38,312 nt of DNA. It comes from Gammaproteobacteria bacterium (GTDB lineage: Bacteria > Pseudomonadota > Gammaproteobacteria > Steroidobacterales > Steroidobacteraceae). A program made the position numbers and the translations under genes. Numbering within the stretch: the first letter of the stretch is position 1; each line of letters begins with the position of its first letter. This document shows positions 1 through 8,085 of this stretch, one piece after another. The stretch is taken from positions 1 through 38,312 of the forward strand of contig JAURMS010000018.1 of NCBI GenBank assembly GCA_030830595.1, read 5' to 3'. The notes beneath the pieces were generated by a model. The model saw only the letters and a list, made by a program, of their open reading frames with translations. It was not told the DNA's origin and searched no databases.

Positions 1-178
1 CCTCGATGGCTGCCGACATCCTTCCCTGATGTTCCAGCAGTCGAGCCAGGCCCATGGATGCCTCGGGGTGGCCCGGTTCCAGATCGAGGGCGTGCGTAAA
101 AAGCCTCTCTGCCGCGTCCTGGTCGCCACGAGCCATGCGTGCTGCCGCCAGTTTTGCGGCCTGATCTGCGACTGTCAG
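1..178 (-). CDS. TPR-repeat protein, N-terminal fragment (runs off left edge)
   Basis: The minus strand reads as a tetratricopeptide helix pair: AAKLAAARMARGDQDAAERL, then FTHALDLEPGHPEA, then GLARLLEHQGRMSAAIE. This has the A-G-A/L-P pattern of TPR units. Such repeats mediate protein-protein contacts, and the partner cannot be told from this piece. The frame is open back to a TGA at 209-211. The only ATG in it (134-136) lies inside the first TPR helix. A CTG at 176-178 sits 5 bases after a strong GGAGG, so I place the start there, tentatively. The gene is divergent from the SDR at 321. The rest of the protein lies outside the window, so length and role are unknown. Confidence 0.55.
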   Translation of the reverse strand, partial: MTVADQAAKLAAARMARGDQDAAERLFTHALDLEPGHPEASMGLARLLEHQGRMSAAIE

Positions 179-259
179 ATGAGCCTCCGCCCCGGTCCAT
201 GCCGACCATCAGCCTGGCATTGGATGAAAAAAATTGATCCAAGGAAGAAAATACATCTT

Positions 260-288
260 TTGTCACTCGTGGGTCGATCCTCTAGCGT
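260..288 (+). promoter_or_regulatory. Possible sigma70 promoter for the SDR-led operon
   Basis: TTGTCA (260-265) is a good -35 match. TAGCGT (283-288), 17 bases on, is a weak -10. They lie in an unusually AT-rich stretch (about 220-290) before the first plus-strand gene. The -10 is poor, so this is tentative. Confidence 0.3.
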
Positions 289-320
289 CGGTGGCCTTAA
301 TCCAGTCAGGGGGTATTTGA

Positions 321-1100
321 ATGAGCGAGTCGCCGGTAATGCTGGTGACCGGGGGTGCAACCGGAATCGGCCGCGTGATTGCCGACAGGTTCATTCGTGG
401 TGGCTATAGAGTCCATGTCAGCGATGTTGATGGCGATGCCCTGCAGCGCTGTGCCGCGGCCATGCCCGGTATATCGACGAGCGTTGCTGACGTTGCAGAC
501 GTTGACGCCGTCAATGCCATGTTCGACCAGCTCGACAAGACGTACGGACGCCTGGACGTGCTGGTCAACAATGCCGGTATCTCGGGGCCTACTGCCGCCG
601 TCGAGGACATCGTGCCGGCAGACTGGGAGCGCACGATCGCCGTTGACCTCAACGGCCAGTTCTATTGTGCGAGGCGTGCCGTTCCCATGCTCAAGGCGCG
701 TGGCGGCGGATCAATCGTCAACATCTCCTCCAACGCCGCATTCTTCGGCTTTCCCCTGCGCGCACCCTATACGGCCTGCAAGTGGGCCATGGTCGGCTTT
801 ACCAAGACCCTGGCGATGGAACTGGGGCCTTTTGGGGTGCGGGTCAACGCACTCTGTCCCGGCAGTGTCGAGGGTCCGCGCATTGACGGGGTGATTGAGC
901 GTGACGCGGCAACGCGCCACAAGACACCAGCGGAAATCCGCGAGATCTATGCCCGGCAGAGCTCAATGCGCCTGTTCGTGAAGGCAGAAGATGTGGCTAA
1001 CATGGCCTTCTTCTTGTGCTCGGCCGAAGGCGCTACTATTTCCGGACAGGCTATCGGTATAGACGGTCATACTGAGTCACTGTCCAACTGGCTCGATTGA
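321..1100 (+). CDS. SDR family oxidoreductase
   Basis: This is a 259-residue short-chain dehydrogenase/reductase of classical length. It has the N-terminal nucleotide-binding motif TGGATGIG, the NNAG motif (NNAGISG), a catalytic Ser in NISSN and the YxxxK pair in YTACK. The C-terminus (GQAIGIDGHTESLSNWLD) fits the usual SDR tail. It should be a cytosolic NAD(P)-dependent alcohol/ketone oxidoreductase; the substrate is unknown. The ATG at 321 follows a CAGGGGG ribosome site. It is the first gene of a plus-strand run, with 18 bases before the MDR gene. Co-location with an esterase, a BCCT transporter and a second SDR suggests work on an alcohol released from an imported or hydrolysed compound, which is inference. 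Confidence 0.9.
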   Translation: MSESPVMLVTGGATGIGRVIADRFIRGGYRVHVSDVDGDALQRCAAAMPGISTSVADVADVDAVNAMFDQLDKTYGRLDVLVNNAGISGPTAAVEDIVPADWERTIAVDLNGQFYCARRAVPMLKARGGGSIVNISSNAAFFGFPLRAPYTACKWAMVGFTKTLAMELGPFGVRVNALCPGSVEGPRIDGVIERDAATRHKTPAEIREIYARQSSMRLFVKAEDVANMAFFLCSAEGATISGQAIGIDGHTESLSNWLD

Positions 1101-1118
1101 TGACGTGAGGAGTAAGTC

Positions 1119-2108
1119 TTGAAAGCAGCCTGGTTCAACAAGTTTGGTCCCGCCACCGAGGTGCTCGAGCTGGGCGAGTTGCCGGACCCGGTGCCTGCTG
1201 CCGGCGAAGTACTGGTCAGGTTGCATACCAGTGGCATCAATCCCTCGGACGTCAAGAAGCGAGCGGGAGCGTTTCCCAACCTGCTGGATGGGGGCCTGGT
1301 GGTGCCCAACAGTGATGGCGCCGGGGTCATCGTCGCGGTGGGCGAGGGCATTTCTGCCGACCGCGTGGGCGAGCGGGTCTGGGTCTACCAGGCCCAGTAT
1401 GGCCGTCGTCTGGGCACAGCCGCTGAGTTGGTTGCGCTCGATGCACGCAGGGCGGTCGTGCTGCCGACTGAGGCAAGTTTTGAGGTGGGTGCCTGCCTCG
1501 GCATCCCGGTGATGACTGCCCATCGCTGTGTGTTTGCCGACGGGCCGGTAAGCGGCCAGACCATACTGGTGACGGGTGGCGCTGGCCGGGTGGGCCACTA
1601 TGCGATCCAATGGGCCAGCCAGTCGGGTGCCAGGGTGATTGCCACCGCGAGCAAGCCCGACGATGTCGAGGCTTGCCTGGCCGCGGGTGCCAGCGCCGTG
1701 GTCAACCACCGTCAGTCCGGATGGAGCAAGGAGGTCCTCAGGGAGAGCGGCGGCAAGCCGGTAGACCGGGTGATCGACGTGGAGTTCGGGGCCAACTTGC
1801 CTGAGGTACTCGATTGCGTTCGTATTGGCGGCGTGATCGCCACCTATTCATCCACCCAGGTACGTGAACCGGCGTTGCCGTTCCTGCGCATGATGTTCAT
1901 GGACCTGACCGTCAGGATGGTCATCGTGTATGCGATGCCTGAAGAGGCCAAGCAGAAGGCCGCGGAGGACATCAATGAGTGGCTGCGGGCCGGGAGGCTC
2001 ACGCATCGGATTGCTCACGTGCTTCCCCTGGAACGCATCGCAGAGGGCAACCAGCTCATCGAGCAGGGAGGCTTTGGCGGATGCGTCGTCCTGACCATGG
2101 GCGGTTGA
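1119..2108 (+). CDS. MDR family NADPH:quinone oxidoreductase-like protein
   Basis: This 329-residue protein belongs to the medium-chain dehydrogenase/reductase superfamily, zinc-free quinone-reductase branch. It has an N-terminal GroES-like domain (GEVLVRLHTSGINPSDVKKR, then NSDGAGVIVAVGEG). A Rossmann domain follows with TGGAGRVGHYAIQWA, the AxxGxVGxxA-type coenzyme loop. I see no structural-zinc cysteine cluster. Such enzymes reduce quinones or enones with NADPH in the cytosol. The start is TTG at 1119, chosen because GTGAGGAGT precedes it at proper distance and the protein begins MKAAWFNKFG, typical of the family. The following esterase gene begins 28 bases before this one ends, suggesting translational coupling. 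Confidence 0.9.
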   Translation: MKAAWFNKFGPATEVLELGELPDPVPAAGEVLVRLHTSGINPSDVKKRAGAFPNLLDGGLVVPNSDGAGVIVAVGEGISADRVGERVWVYQAQYGRRLGTAAELVALDARRAVVLPTEASFEVGACLGIPVMTAHRCVFADGPVSGQTILVTGGAGRVGHYAIQWASQSGARVIATASKPDDVEACLAAGASAVVNHRQSGWSKEVLRESGGKPVDRVIDVEFGANLPEVLDCVRIGGVIATYSSTQVREPALPFLRMMFMDLTVRMVIVYAMPEEAKQKAAEDINEWLRAGRLTHRIAHVLPLERIAEGNQLIEQGGFGGCVVLTMGG

Positions 2109-3673
2109 GGCTGCTTCTCACGCCGGGACTGCTCCTTGCGCTGGTCATGGCGGCTGGCGCGGTGTCGGCTGCCGCTCCGCCCCAGGTCACGGCTGCGGGT
2201 GAGGCACTGGTTGGGGAGTGGGAACTTGGCGGACGGGTGATGGCGTTCAAGGGGGTGCCGTTCGCGGCTCCGCCGGTCGGCGCAGGCCGCTGGATGCCGC
2301 CCGCGCCCCACCTACCGCGCCCTGGCCTGGTGGCTGCGAACCAGTTTGCGCCTGCCTGTATTCAGGACGCCTACAACATGAACTGGTATCGCCGGGTGGG
2401 TGCAGCCTTCGGCGCCGAGCCGTGGGAGTTCGTCCAGCCGGCGGTCAGCGAGGATTGCCTCTACCTCAATGTCTGGGCGCCGGTATCGACCTCGGCGGGC
2501 CCGCTGCCGGTGATGGTCTGGATCTATGGAGGCAGTAACCGCTCGGGCTGGTCCTTTGAGCCTAACTATCGCGGAGACGCCTTGGCTGCGCGGGGTGTCG
2601 TAGTGGTGACCTTGGCCTATCGCGTCGGCATCCTGGGTTTCTTCGGCCATGCAGAGCTGGCGGAAGAGCTTGGGCTGAACTTCGGCTTACGCGACCAGAT
2701 CGCTGCATTGGAATGGGTCAATCGCTCAATTGCCGCCTTTGGAGGAGATCCTGACAACGTGACGGTCTTCGGCGAGTCTGCCGGCGCTTCCAACATCGGC
2801 TATCTGGTCAACTCACCGCTGGCTGCGCCATTGTTTCGACGTGCGGTCAGCCAGAGCGGTGGTTTCCAGATGCAATATGACCTCCAACCCGCCGACGCCA
2901 GGGCACTTGGCTCCAGGGTGGCAGACGCACTCGGCGCAGAGGATCTGGCTGCCTTACGGGCCGTGCCGGCGGCTGCATTGTTTGATGCGGCCATCAAGGC
3001 GTCCCCTGACGGCCCATGGCGCCCGGTGGTGGACGGCGTGACCGTCCTGGCCTCTCCTGCGGCGAATTACCAGTCCGCCGGCATTCCCCACGACCTCTTG
3101 ATAGGGCGCAACGCTGACGAGCAATACATGTATCTCCCGCAGGAGCCATCCGGATTGGCGGACGCGCTGCAAGCTTTCCCGGCTGCTGCAGTGGAGATCC
3201 TGAAGCCCTTGGTTGTCGGTGATGGCGATCCCCGACTCAACTACGACCGGGCCATCACGCTGGCCGAAATGGCCTGTCCTGCTTACCTCATGGCAGGCAG
3301 TGCCGTGGCCGCTGGTCGGCGAGCCTGGGTCTATCAATTTGAGCGCCAACGTCCCGGGCCGGGAGGCGAGGCTTTGCGTGCCTACCATGGGGCAGAAATA
3401 CCCTACGTCTTCGATACACATGACCCCTGGTTTCCCGCCAGTGAACAGGACGAGGCGCTGACCAACACCATGATGTCCTTCTGGGTGCAGTTTGCGTCCG
3501 TAGGGGATCCTAATTCAGAGGGCCTGCCCCAATGGCCCGAATACCATCCGGACCGGCCGCAGATCATGGCACTGGGTAATGCGCCAGCACCCAGGGAGGC
3601 GCAGGATCTCGACACCTGCCTTGCCCTGGCGCCAACCCTTTATCCGGGTTGGCAGGCGGTCCCTGGCCCATGA
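2081..3673 (+). CDS. Exported type B carboxylesterase
   Basis: This 530-residue alpha/beta hydrolase belongs to the carboxylesterase/cholinesterase (type B) family. The ATG at 2081 follows a GGGAGG and gives an N-terminal signal peptide (RLRLLLTPGLLLALVMAAGA, cleaved near VSA-AAPP), so it acts in the periplasm or outside. Family marks are FKGVPFAAPPVG near the mature N-terminus, EDCLYLNVWAP, and the nucleophile elbow FGESAGAS with Ser233. The acid is probably the Glu in GRNADEQYMYL and the base His436 in AYHGAEIPYVFD. It would hydrolyse carboxylic esters; the substrate is not predictable from motifs. It overlaps the upstream MDR gene by 28 bases and the BCCT gene by 4 (ATGA), so the three are probably translated together. 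A longer in-frame start further upstream would lose the signal peptide. Confidence 0.92.
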   Translation: MRRPDHGRLRLLLTPGLLLALVMAAGAVSAAAPPQVTAAGEALVGEWELGGRVMAFKGVPFAAPPVGAGRWMPPAPHLPRPGLVAANQFAPACIQDAYNMNWYRRVGAAFGAEPWEFVQPAVSEDCLYLNVWAPVSTSAGPLPVMVWIYGGSNRSGWSFEPNYRGDALAARGVVVVTLAYRVGILGFFGHAELAEELGLNFGLRDQIAALEWVNRSIAAFGGDPDNVTVFGESAGASNIGYLVNSPLAAPLFRRAVSQSGGFQMQYDLQPADARALGSRVADALGAEDLAALRAVPAAALFDAAIKASPDGPWRPVVDGVTVLASPAANYQSAGIPHDLLIGRNADEQYMYLPQEPSGLADALQAFPAAAVEILKPLVVGDGDPRLNYDRAITLAEMACPAYLMAGSAVAAGRRAWVYQFERQRPGPGGEALRAYHGAEIPYVFDTHDPWFPASEQDEALTNTMMSFWVQFASVGDPNSEGLPQWPEYHPDRPQIMALGNAPAPREAQDLDTCLALAPTLYPGWQAVPGP

Positions 3674-5205
3674 AGACGAGCCAGGCTGCCGCCGTCCGCA
3701 CCGACTGGATCATGTTCGGCGCCACCGTCGCGGTCATCGCGGGCGCTTGCCTGCCATTGGTTCTGTTTCGCGAGCAGGCCGGGCCGTGGGTGACTGCCGC
3801 ATACGACGTGATCACCCGTAATTTTGGCGTGGCTTACCTTTGGTACGGCACCGGCCTGTTGATTTTCCTGCTTTGGCTGGCGGCGAGTCGCTTCGGGTCA
3901 GTCAGGCTTGGTGGTAAGGACGCCGCTCCCGAGTTTGCCACCCGCTCCTGGATTGCCATGCTGTTCTGCGCCGGCATCGGTGCCGGCCTGCTGTACTGGG
4001 CAGTCATCGAGTGGGGCTATTACGTCGATGCGCCGCCACTCGGTGTCGCGCCAGGCAGTACCGAGGCCATCGAGTGGGCGTCGACCTATGGGCTCTTTCA
4101 CTGGGGTCTCACCGGTTGGGCTATTTTCTGCCTGCCCACCCTCGCCATTGCCTATCCCTATCACAATCGCGGCGTTCCCTTCCTCAGGCTCAGCACCGGT
4201 TGTCTGGCTTTCCTGCCGGGAGGTCCTGCCAGCCGTCGAGGGCGTGGACTGGACTTCCTCTACATGATCAACCTGATCGGGGGAACGGGAACCTCGCTCG
4301 GCCTGTCGACCCCGATGATTGCTGCTGGACTGTCACGCCTTTTCGGCATCCAGCACGACTTCATCCTGGAGGTTGCGGTCGTGGTCGGTTGCATAGGCGT
4401 ATTCGGTACCAGTGCCTGGATTGGGTTGCAGGGCGGCTTCAGGCGCATGGCAGACGCCAACATGTATCTTGCGCTGGCCCTGCTGCTGTTCATCTTGCTG
4501 GTGGGTCCGACCGTGTTCATCCTCAAGATGGCCACCAACAGCCTGGGATTGATGGCCCAGAATTTCCTGCGCATGAACACCTGGACCGACCCGATCAGCA
4601 GCCGGGGATTTGTCGAGAGCTGGACCGTGTTCTACTGGGCCTGGTGGATCGCCTACGGTCCCTTCGTAGGCATTTTTGTCACCCGTATCTCCCGGGGTCG
4701 CAGCCTGCGAGAGGTCATCATTGGCATGCTGGCCTTCGGCTCCCTGGGTGCCTGGTTGTTCTTCATGGTGATGGGGAACTACGCCATGCACCTGGACCTT
4801 TCCGGTGCACTGGACTTGCGGAGCCTGGTTAAGCAAGGCGAGGAGGCTCTCGCCATCACCAGTGCCATGGTCAGCCTGCCCGGTGGGTTGCTGGTGCTGG
4901 CAGTGTTCGTTGCGGTGGCGGTCATCTTTCTGGCCACGACCTATGACTCGGCTTCCTACACGCTCGCGTCGGTGGCGACGCGCGAATTGCCTGCAGGCCT
5001 CGATCCGGCCCGCTGGCATCGTGTCTTCTGGGCTTGTGCCCTCGGATTGTTGCCGATCACCTTGATGTTCCTGGAGGGTGGCCTCAAGGTCATCCTGTCC
5101 GCAACCATCGTGGTATCGTTACCGCTGGTCGCCGTGGGAATTCTGATGTGCGTATCCCTGACCAGAATGCTGAGACAGGACTACTCCCTGACCGGGTCGC
5201 GCTGA
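3670..5205 (+). CDS. BCCT family (betaine/carnitine/choline-type) transporter
   Basis: This 511-residue protein has about 12 hydrophobic segments and belongs to the BCCT family of symporters or exchangers for quaternary-ammonium and related zwitterions. Visible marks are GIGAGLLYWAVIEW, GGTGTSLGLSTPMIAAG, and the BCCT signature around WTVFYWAWWIAYGPFVGIF followed by TRISRGRSLRE. An aromatic-box-like HWGLTGWAIF corresponds to the BetP segment holding its substrate tryptophans, with Phe in place of the BetP Tyr. ATTYDSASYTLAS lies late in the protein. The tails are short, without the long C-terminal osmosensing extension of BetP, so uptake for catabolism is likelier than osmoregulation (inference). 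The start ATG overlaps the esterase stop as ATGA; a TTG at 3649 is a weaker alternative. Its 3' end overlaps the next SDR. Confidence 0.93.
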   Translation: MKTSQAAAVRTDWIMFGATVAVIAGACLPLVLFREQAGPWVTAAYDVITRNFGVAYLWYGTGLLIFLLWLAASRFGSVRLGGKDAAPEFATRSWIAMLFCAGIGAGLLYWAVIEWGYYVDAPPLGVAPGSTEAIEWASTYGLFHWGLTGWAIFCLPTLAIAYPYHNRGVPFLRLSTGCLAFLPGGPASRRGRGLDFLYMINLIGGTGTSLGLSTPMIAAGLSRLFGIQHDFILEVAVVVGCIGVFGTSAWIGLQGGFRRMADANMYLALALLLFILLVGPTVFILKMATNSLGLMAQNFLRMNTWTDPISSRGFVESWTVFYWAWWIAYGPFVGIFVTRISRGRSLREVIIGMLAFGSLGAWLFFMVMGNYAMHLDLSGALDLRSLVKQGEEALAITSAMVSLPGGLLVLAVFVAVAVIFLATTYDSASYTLASVATRELPAGLDPARWHRVFWACALGLLPITLMFLEGGLKVILSATIVVSLPLVAVGILMCVSLTRMLRQDYSLTGSR

Positions 5206-5930
5206 TCACGGGCGCCAGCTCCGGGATTGGTCGTGGGGTTGCCGAGGCGATGGCAGCCAGTGGAGCTGCGGTGGTGATCAACCATCCAGGTGCCGTCACT
5301 GCGGCTGCAGCCGAGGAGGTCGTGGAGGGCATTCGTGGGCGCGGCGGACGGGCGGTGGCCATTGCTGCCGATGTCTCTGACGAGCATGAGGCCGGTGCCC
5401 TGTTCGAGGCCACCATGGCTGAATTCAGCAAGGTCAATATTTTGGTCAATAATGCGGGCATCGCCATTGCCAGCCCGCTGCACCAGATGTCGGCAGCGGA
5501 CTTCGATCGTGTACTGGCCGTTCACCTGCGTGGCACCTTCCTCATGTCGAGGGCCGTGTTACCGCAAATGCTGACGCGCGGCAGCGGGCGCATCATCAAT
5601 ACGGCTTCGCAGTTGGCATACAAGGGTGCACCTGGTTTCAGTGCCTATACGGCGGCCAAGGGGGCCATCCTGTCGCTGACGCGCAGCCTCGCGCTGGAGG
5701 TAGGGCCGGGCGAGGTAACCGTCAACTGTGTTGCCCCCGGTGCCACCCGCACCCCCATGCTGGAAGACGTGCCGGCGGAGATCCTGGAGCAGATCAGGCT
5801 GTCGATTCCTCTCGGCAGGCTCGCCGAGGTTGCCGACATCGTGCCCAGCTATCTGTTCCTTGCCAGTGAACAAGGACGACATTACCAGGGGCAGTGCCTG
5901 AGCCCTAACGGTGGGGACGTGTTTCTCTAG
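5148..5930 (+). CDS. SDR family oxidoreductase
   Basis: This second short-chain dehydrogenase of the operon has 260 residues. Motifs are TGASSGIG, NNAGIAIA, a catalytic Ser in NTASQ, and YTAAK. A PGATRTPML loop and an end in GGDVFL follow. The start is most likely GTG at 5148, which gives a normal 20-residue leader before the cofactor strand RVALITGASS. This places the start 58 bases inside the BCCT gene in another frame, so the two are tightly coupled. It is not a close copy of the SDR at 321 (different motif residues), so it probably acts on another step or substrate. The cytosolic oxidoreductase role is known for the family; the substrate is not known. Confidence 0.87.
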   Translation: MRIPDQNAETGLLPDRVALITGASSGIGRGVAEAMAASGAAVVINHPGAVTAAAAEEVVEGIRGRGGRAVAIAADVSDEHEAGALFEATMAEFSKVNILVNNAGIAIASPLHQMSAADFDRVLAVHLRGTFLMSRAVLPQMLTRGSGRIINTASQLAYKGAPGFSAYTAAKGAILSLTRSLALEVGPGEVTVNCVAPGATRTPMLEDVPAEILEQIRLSIPLGRLAEVADIVPSYLFLASEQGRHYQGQCLSPNGGDVFL

Positions 5931-5966
5931 GCCGAAATTAATTACAGGGTGGGGGCCCGAACAACC

Positions 5967-8066
5967 ATGAAATACGCGTTGGTCTTCTTGGCAATGGTGG
6001 TCACCTGGACGCTGGCGAGTGCTGCCGGTGTCGATGACGCCATGATGGCCGACGATGGCGATGGCACCAACTGGCCGACCTACGGACGGACCTTCAGCAA
6101 CTGGCATGCCTCGCCCCTTGGCGATATCAATGCCGGCAATGCCGGCCGTTTGGGCCTGGCCTGGTCCATGGAGTTGCCCGGTATCACCAATGGAGCCACG
6201 GTGCCGCTGGCCGTCGATGGCGTGCTGTATTTCACCGTCGGCCAAAGCATGGTGCATGCCGTGGACGCGGTGAGCGGACGGCTGCTGTGGAAACACGACC
6301 CCGAGGTCACCCGCGTGGCGGGTCATAAGCTGCGCTACACCTGGGGTCCCCGAGGACTCGCGGTGTGGAAGAACAAGGTGTATGTGGGCACCACCGACGG
6401 TCGCCTGATTGCCCTGGATGCCGCCACTGGGAAGCAGGCCTGGAGCGTGCTGACGGTCACGCCGGAAGACAGCCTGACCCTGACCGGTCCTCCGCGAGTC
6501 TTTGGTGGGCTGGTGGTGATCGGTAATGCCGGGTCGGAGTGGGGCGCGGTTCGTGGCTACGTGACGGCTTATGACGCCGAGACCGGCGCCCAGCGCTGGC
6601 GTTTCTACACGGTGCCTGGTAACCCGGCCGACGGCTTCGAGGACGAGGTCATGGAGATGGCGGCCAAGACCTGGACAGGTGAGTGGTGGAAGCTGGGTGG
6701 CGGCGGCACGGTCTGGCATGCCATCACCTATGACCAGAAGTACAACCGCCTCTACATCGGAACGGGTAACGGTGCGCCGTGGAATCGCAAGATCAGGAGC
6801 CCGGAGGGTGGCGACAACCTGTTCCTGTGCTCGATCATCGCCCTCGATGCGGACACGGGTCGTTATCTCTGGCACTACCAGACGGTGCCTGGTGAGACCT
6901 GGGATTACAACTCGTCCATGGACATCACGCTGGCCACCCTGGAGATGGCGGGTGAGCCCCGTGAGGTCATCCTGCATGCGCCCAAGAACGGTTTCTTCTA
7001 CGTACTTGATCGGGCCACGGGTCAGCTGCTCTCTGCGGAAAAATCCGGCAAGGCCACCTGGGCCGAGCGCATCGACCTCGAGACCGGGCGTCCGGTCGAG
7101 GCGCCTGGCGTACGTTACGAGTCATCGCCCGCCCTGATCCGGCCGGGCGGCATCGGCTCCCATAACTGGCACCCGATGAGCTTCAACCAGGAAAGCGGGC
7201 TGGTGTTCATTCCGACCATGGAGATTGCGGGTCTCTACGATGATGCCGGCGTGGATCGCAAGCGCTTCACCATGGTTCGCGGCGATCTCAACACCGGCCT
7301 GGTGGAGTTCACCGGTGATGCCCCTCCCGATGCCGGCCGCAGCGCACTGATCGCCTGGGATCCCGCCGCGCAGCGCGAAGTCTGGCGGGTCGACACGCCT
7401 GGCCTGTGGAACGGCGGCACATTGAGCACCGCCGGCGGGCTGGTGTTCCAGGGGCAGAGCGATGGAATGCTCAACGCCTACGCGACCACGAGCGGCCAGA
7501 AGCTGTGGTCCTTCGATGCCAAAATGGGCATTACCGGAGCGCCCATCACCTATGAGGTCGATGGCAGGCAGTATGTCTCGGTGGTAGCTGGATGGGGTGC
7601 TGCCGGTCCCGCCTTCTTCGGCTCGCTCAGTGCCCAGCACGGCTGGCAGGCCAGGGTACATCCACACCGGGTGCTCACCTTCGCGCTCGATGGCAAGGCG
7701 GTCCTGCCGCCCACGCCACCGCCCTTGGTGGCCCAGCCCGTCGATGACCCTGCGCTGGAGATCGATCCCGTTCTTGCGAAGCGCGGCGAGAGCCTCTACG
7801 CGCGGCGCTGCAATGCCTGCCATGGGCTGGCTGCCGTGGCGGGCGGCTTTGCCCCGGATCTCAGGGCCTCACCTGTCGGCCTCGATCCAGAGGCCTTTCG
7901 CGCGGTGGTGCAGGGGGGCGCCCTTGAACTGGCGGGCATGCCGCGATTCGGGGAGTTCGGCAACGAGGAAGTAGAGGCCTTGCGCCTGTACCTGAGGAAG
8001 CGGGCTCGAGAGTCGCTGGAGGCCATGCAGGCCGAGGCCAGGACAGGCGATAATAGCGGCCACTAA
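5967..8066 (+). CDS. PQQ-dependent quinohemoprotein alcohol dehydrogenase
   Basis: This 699-residue exported enzyme has a signal peptide (MKYALVFLAMVVTWTLASAA), an eight-bladed PQQ propeller and a C-terminal cytochrome c domain. W-motif-like repeats include GKVYVGT-type strands and LIALDAATGKQAW. GNAGSEWGAVRGYVTAYD carries the usual metal-binding Glu, and ETWDYN carries the probable catalytic Asp313. The haem site is CNACH (Cys615, Cys618, His619), with a GMPRF Met likely as sixth ligand. It would oxidise an alcohol in the periplasm and pass electrons through haem to the respiratory chain. The vicinal Cys-Cys of classical enzymes is replaced by TWGPRG, and position +2 after the catalytic Asp is Asn. 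ATG at 5967 follows GGGTGGGGGC; an upstream in-frame GTG (5949) overlaps that site and is rejected. Confidence 0.93.
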   Translation: MKYALVFLAMVVTWTLASAAGVDDAMMADDGDGTNWPTYGRTFSNWHASPLGDINAGNAGRLGLAWSMELPGITNGATVPLAVDGVLYFTVGQSMVHAVDAVSGRLLWKHDPEVTRVAGHKLRYTWGPRGLAVWKNKVYVGTTDGRLIALDAATGKQAWSVLTVTPEDSLTLTGPPRVFGGLVVIGNAGSEWGAVRGYVTAYDAETGAQRWRFYTVPGNPADGFEDEVMEMAAKTWTGEWWKLGGGGTVWHAITYDQKYNRLYIGTGNGAPWNRKIRSPEGGDNLFLCSIIALDADTGRYLWHYQTVPGETWDYNSSMDITLATLEMAGEPREVILHAPKNGFFYVLDRATGQLLSAEKSGKATWAERIDLETGRPVEAPGVRYESSPALIRPGGIGSHNWHPMSFNQESGLVFIPTMEIAGLYDDAGVDRKRFTMVRGDLNTGLVEFTGDAPPDAGRSALIAWDPAAQREVWRVDTPGLWNGGTLSTAGGLVFQGQSDGMLNAYATTSGQKLWSFDAKMGITGAPITYEVDGRQYVSVVAGWGAAGPAFFGSLSAQHGWQARVHPHRVLTFALDGKAVLPPTPPPLVAQPVDDPALEIDPVLAKRGESLYARRCNACHGLAAVAGGFAPDLRASPVGLDPEAFRAVVQGGALELAGMPRFGEFGNEEVEALRLYLRKRARESLEAMQAEARTGDNSGH

Positions 8067-8085
8067 CTATCGTCCGGGAGTCATC

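Noticed and set aside
4011..4832. 273-codon plus-strand frame inside the BCCT gene
   Set aside because: Pro/His/Arg-rich, out of frame with a clear transporter carrying the BCCT signature.
5559..6977. Long minus-strand open frame opposite the SDR and PQQ dehydrogenase genes
   Set aside because: Composition is His/Arg/Gly-rich shadow of a GC-rich gene; no motif or ribosome site. The plus-strand frames carry clear family motifs.
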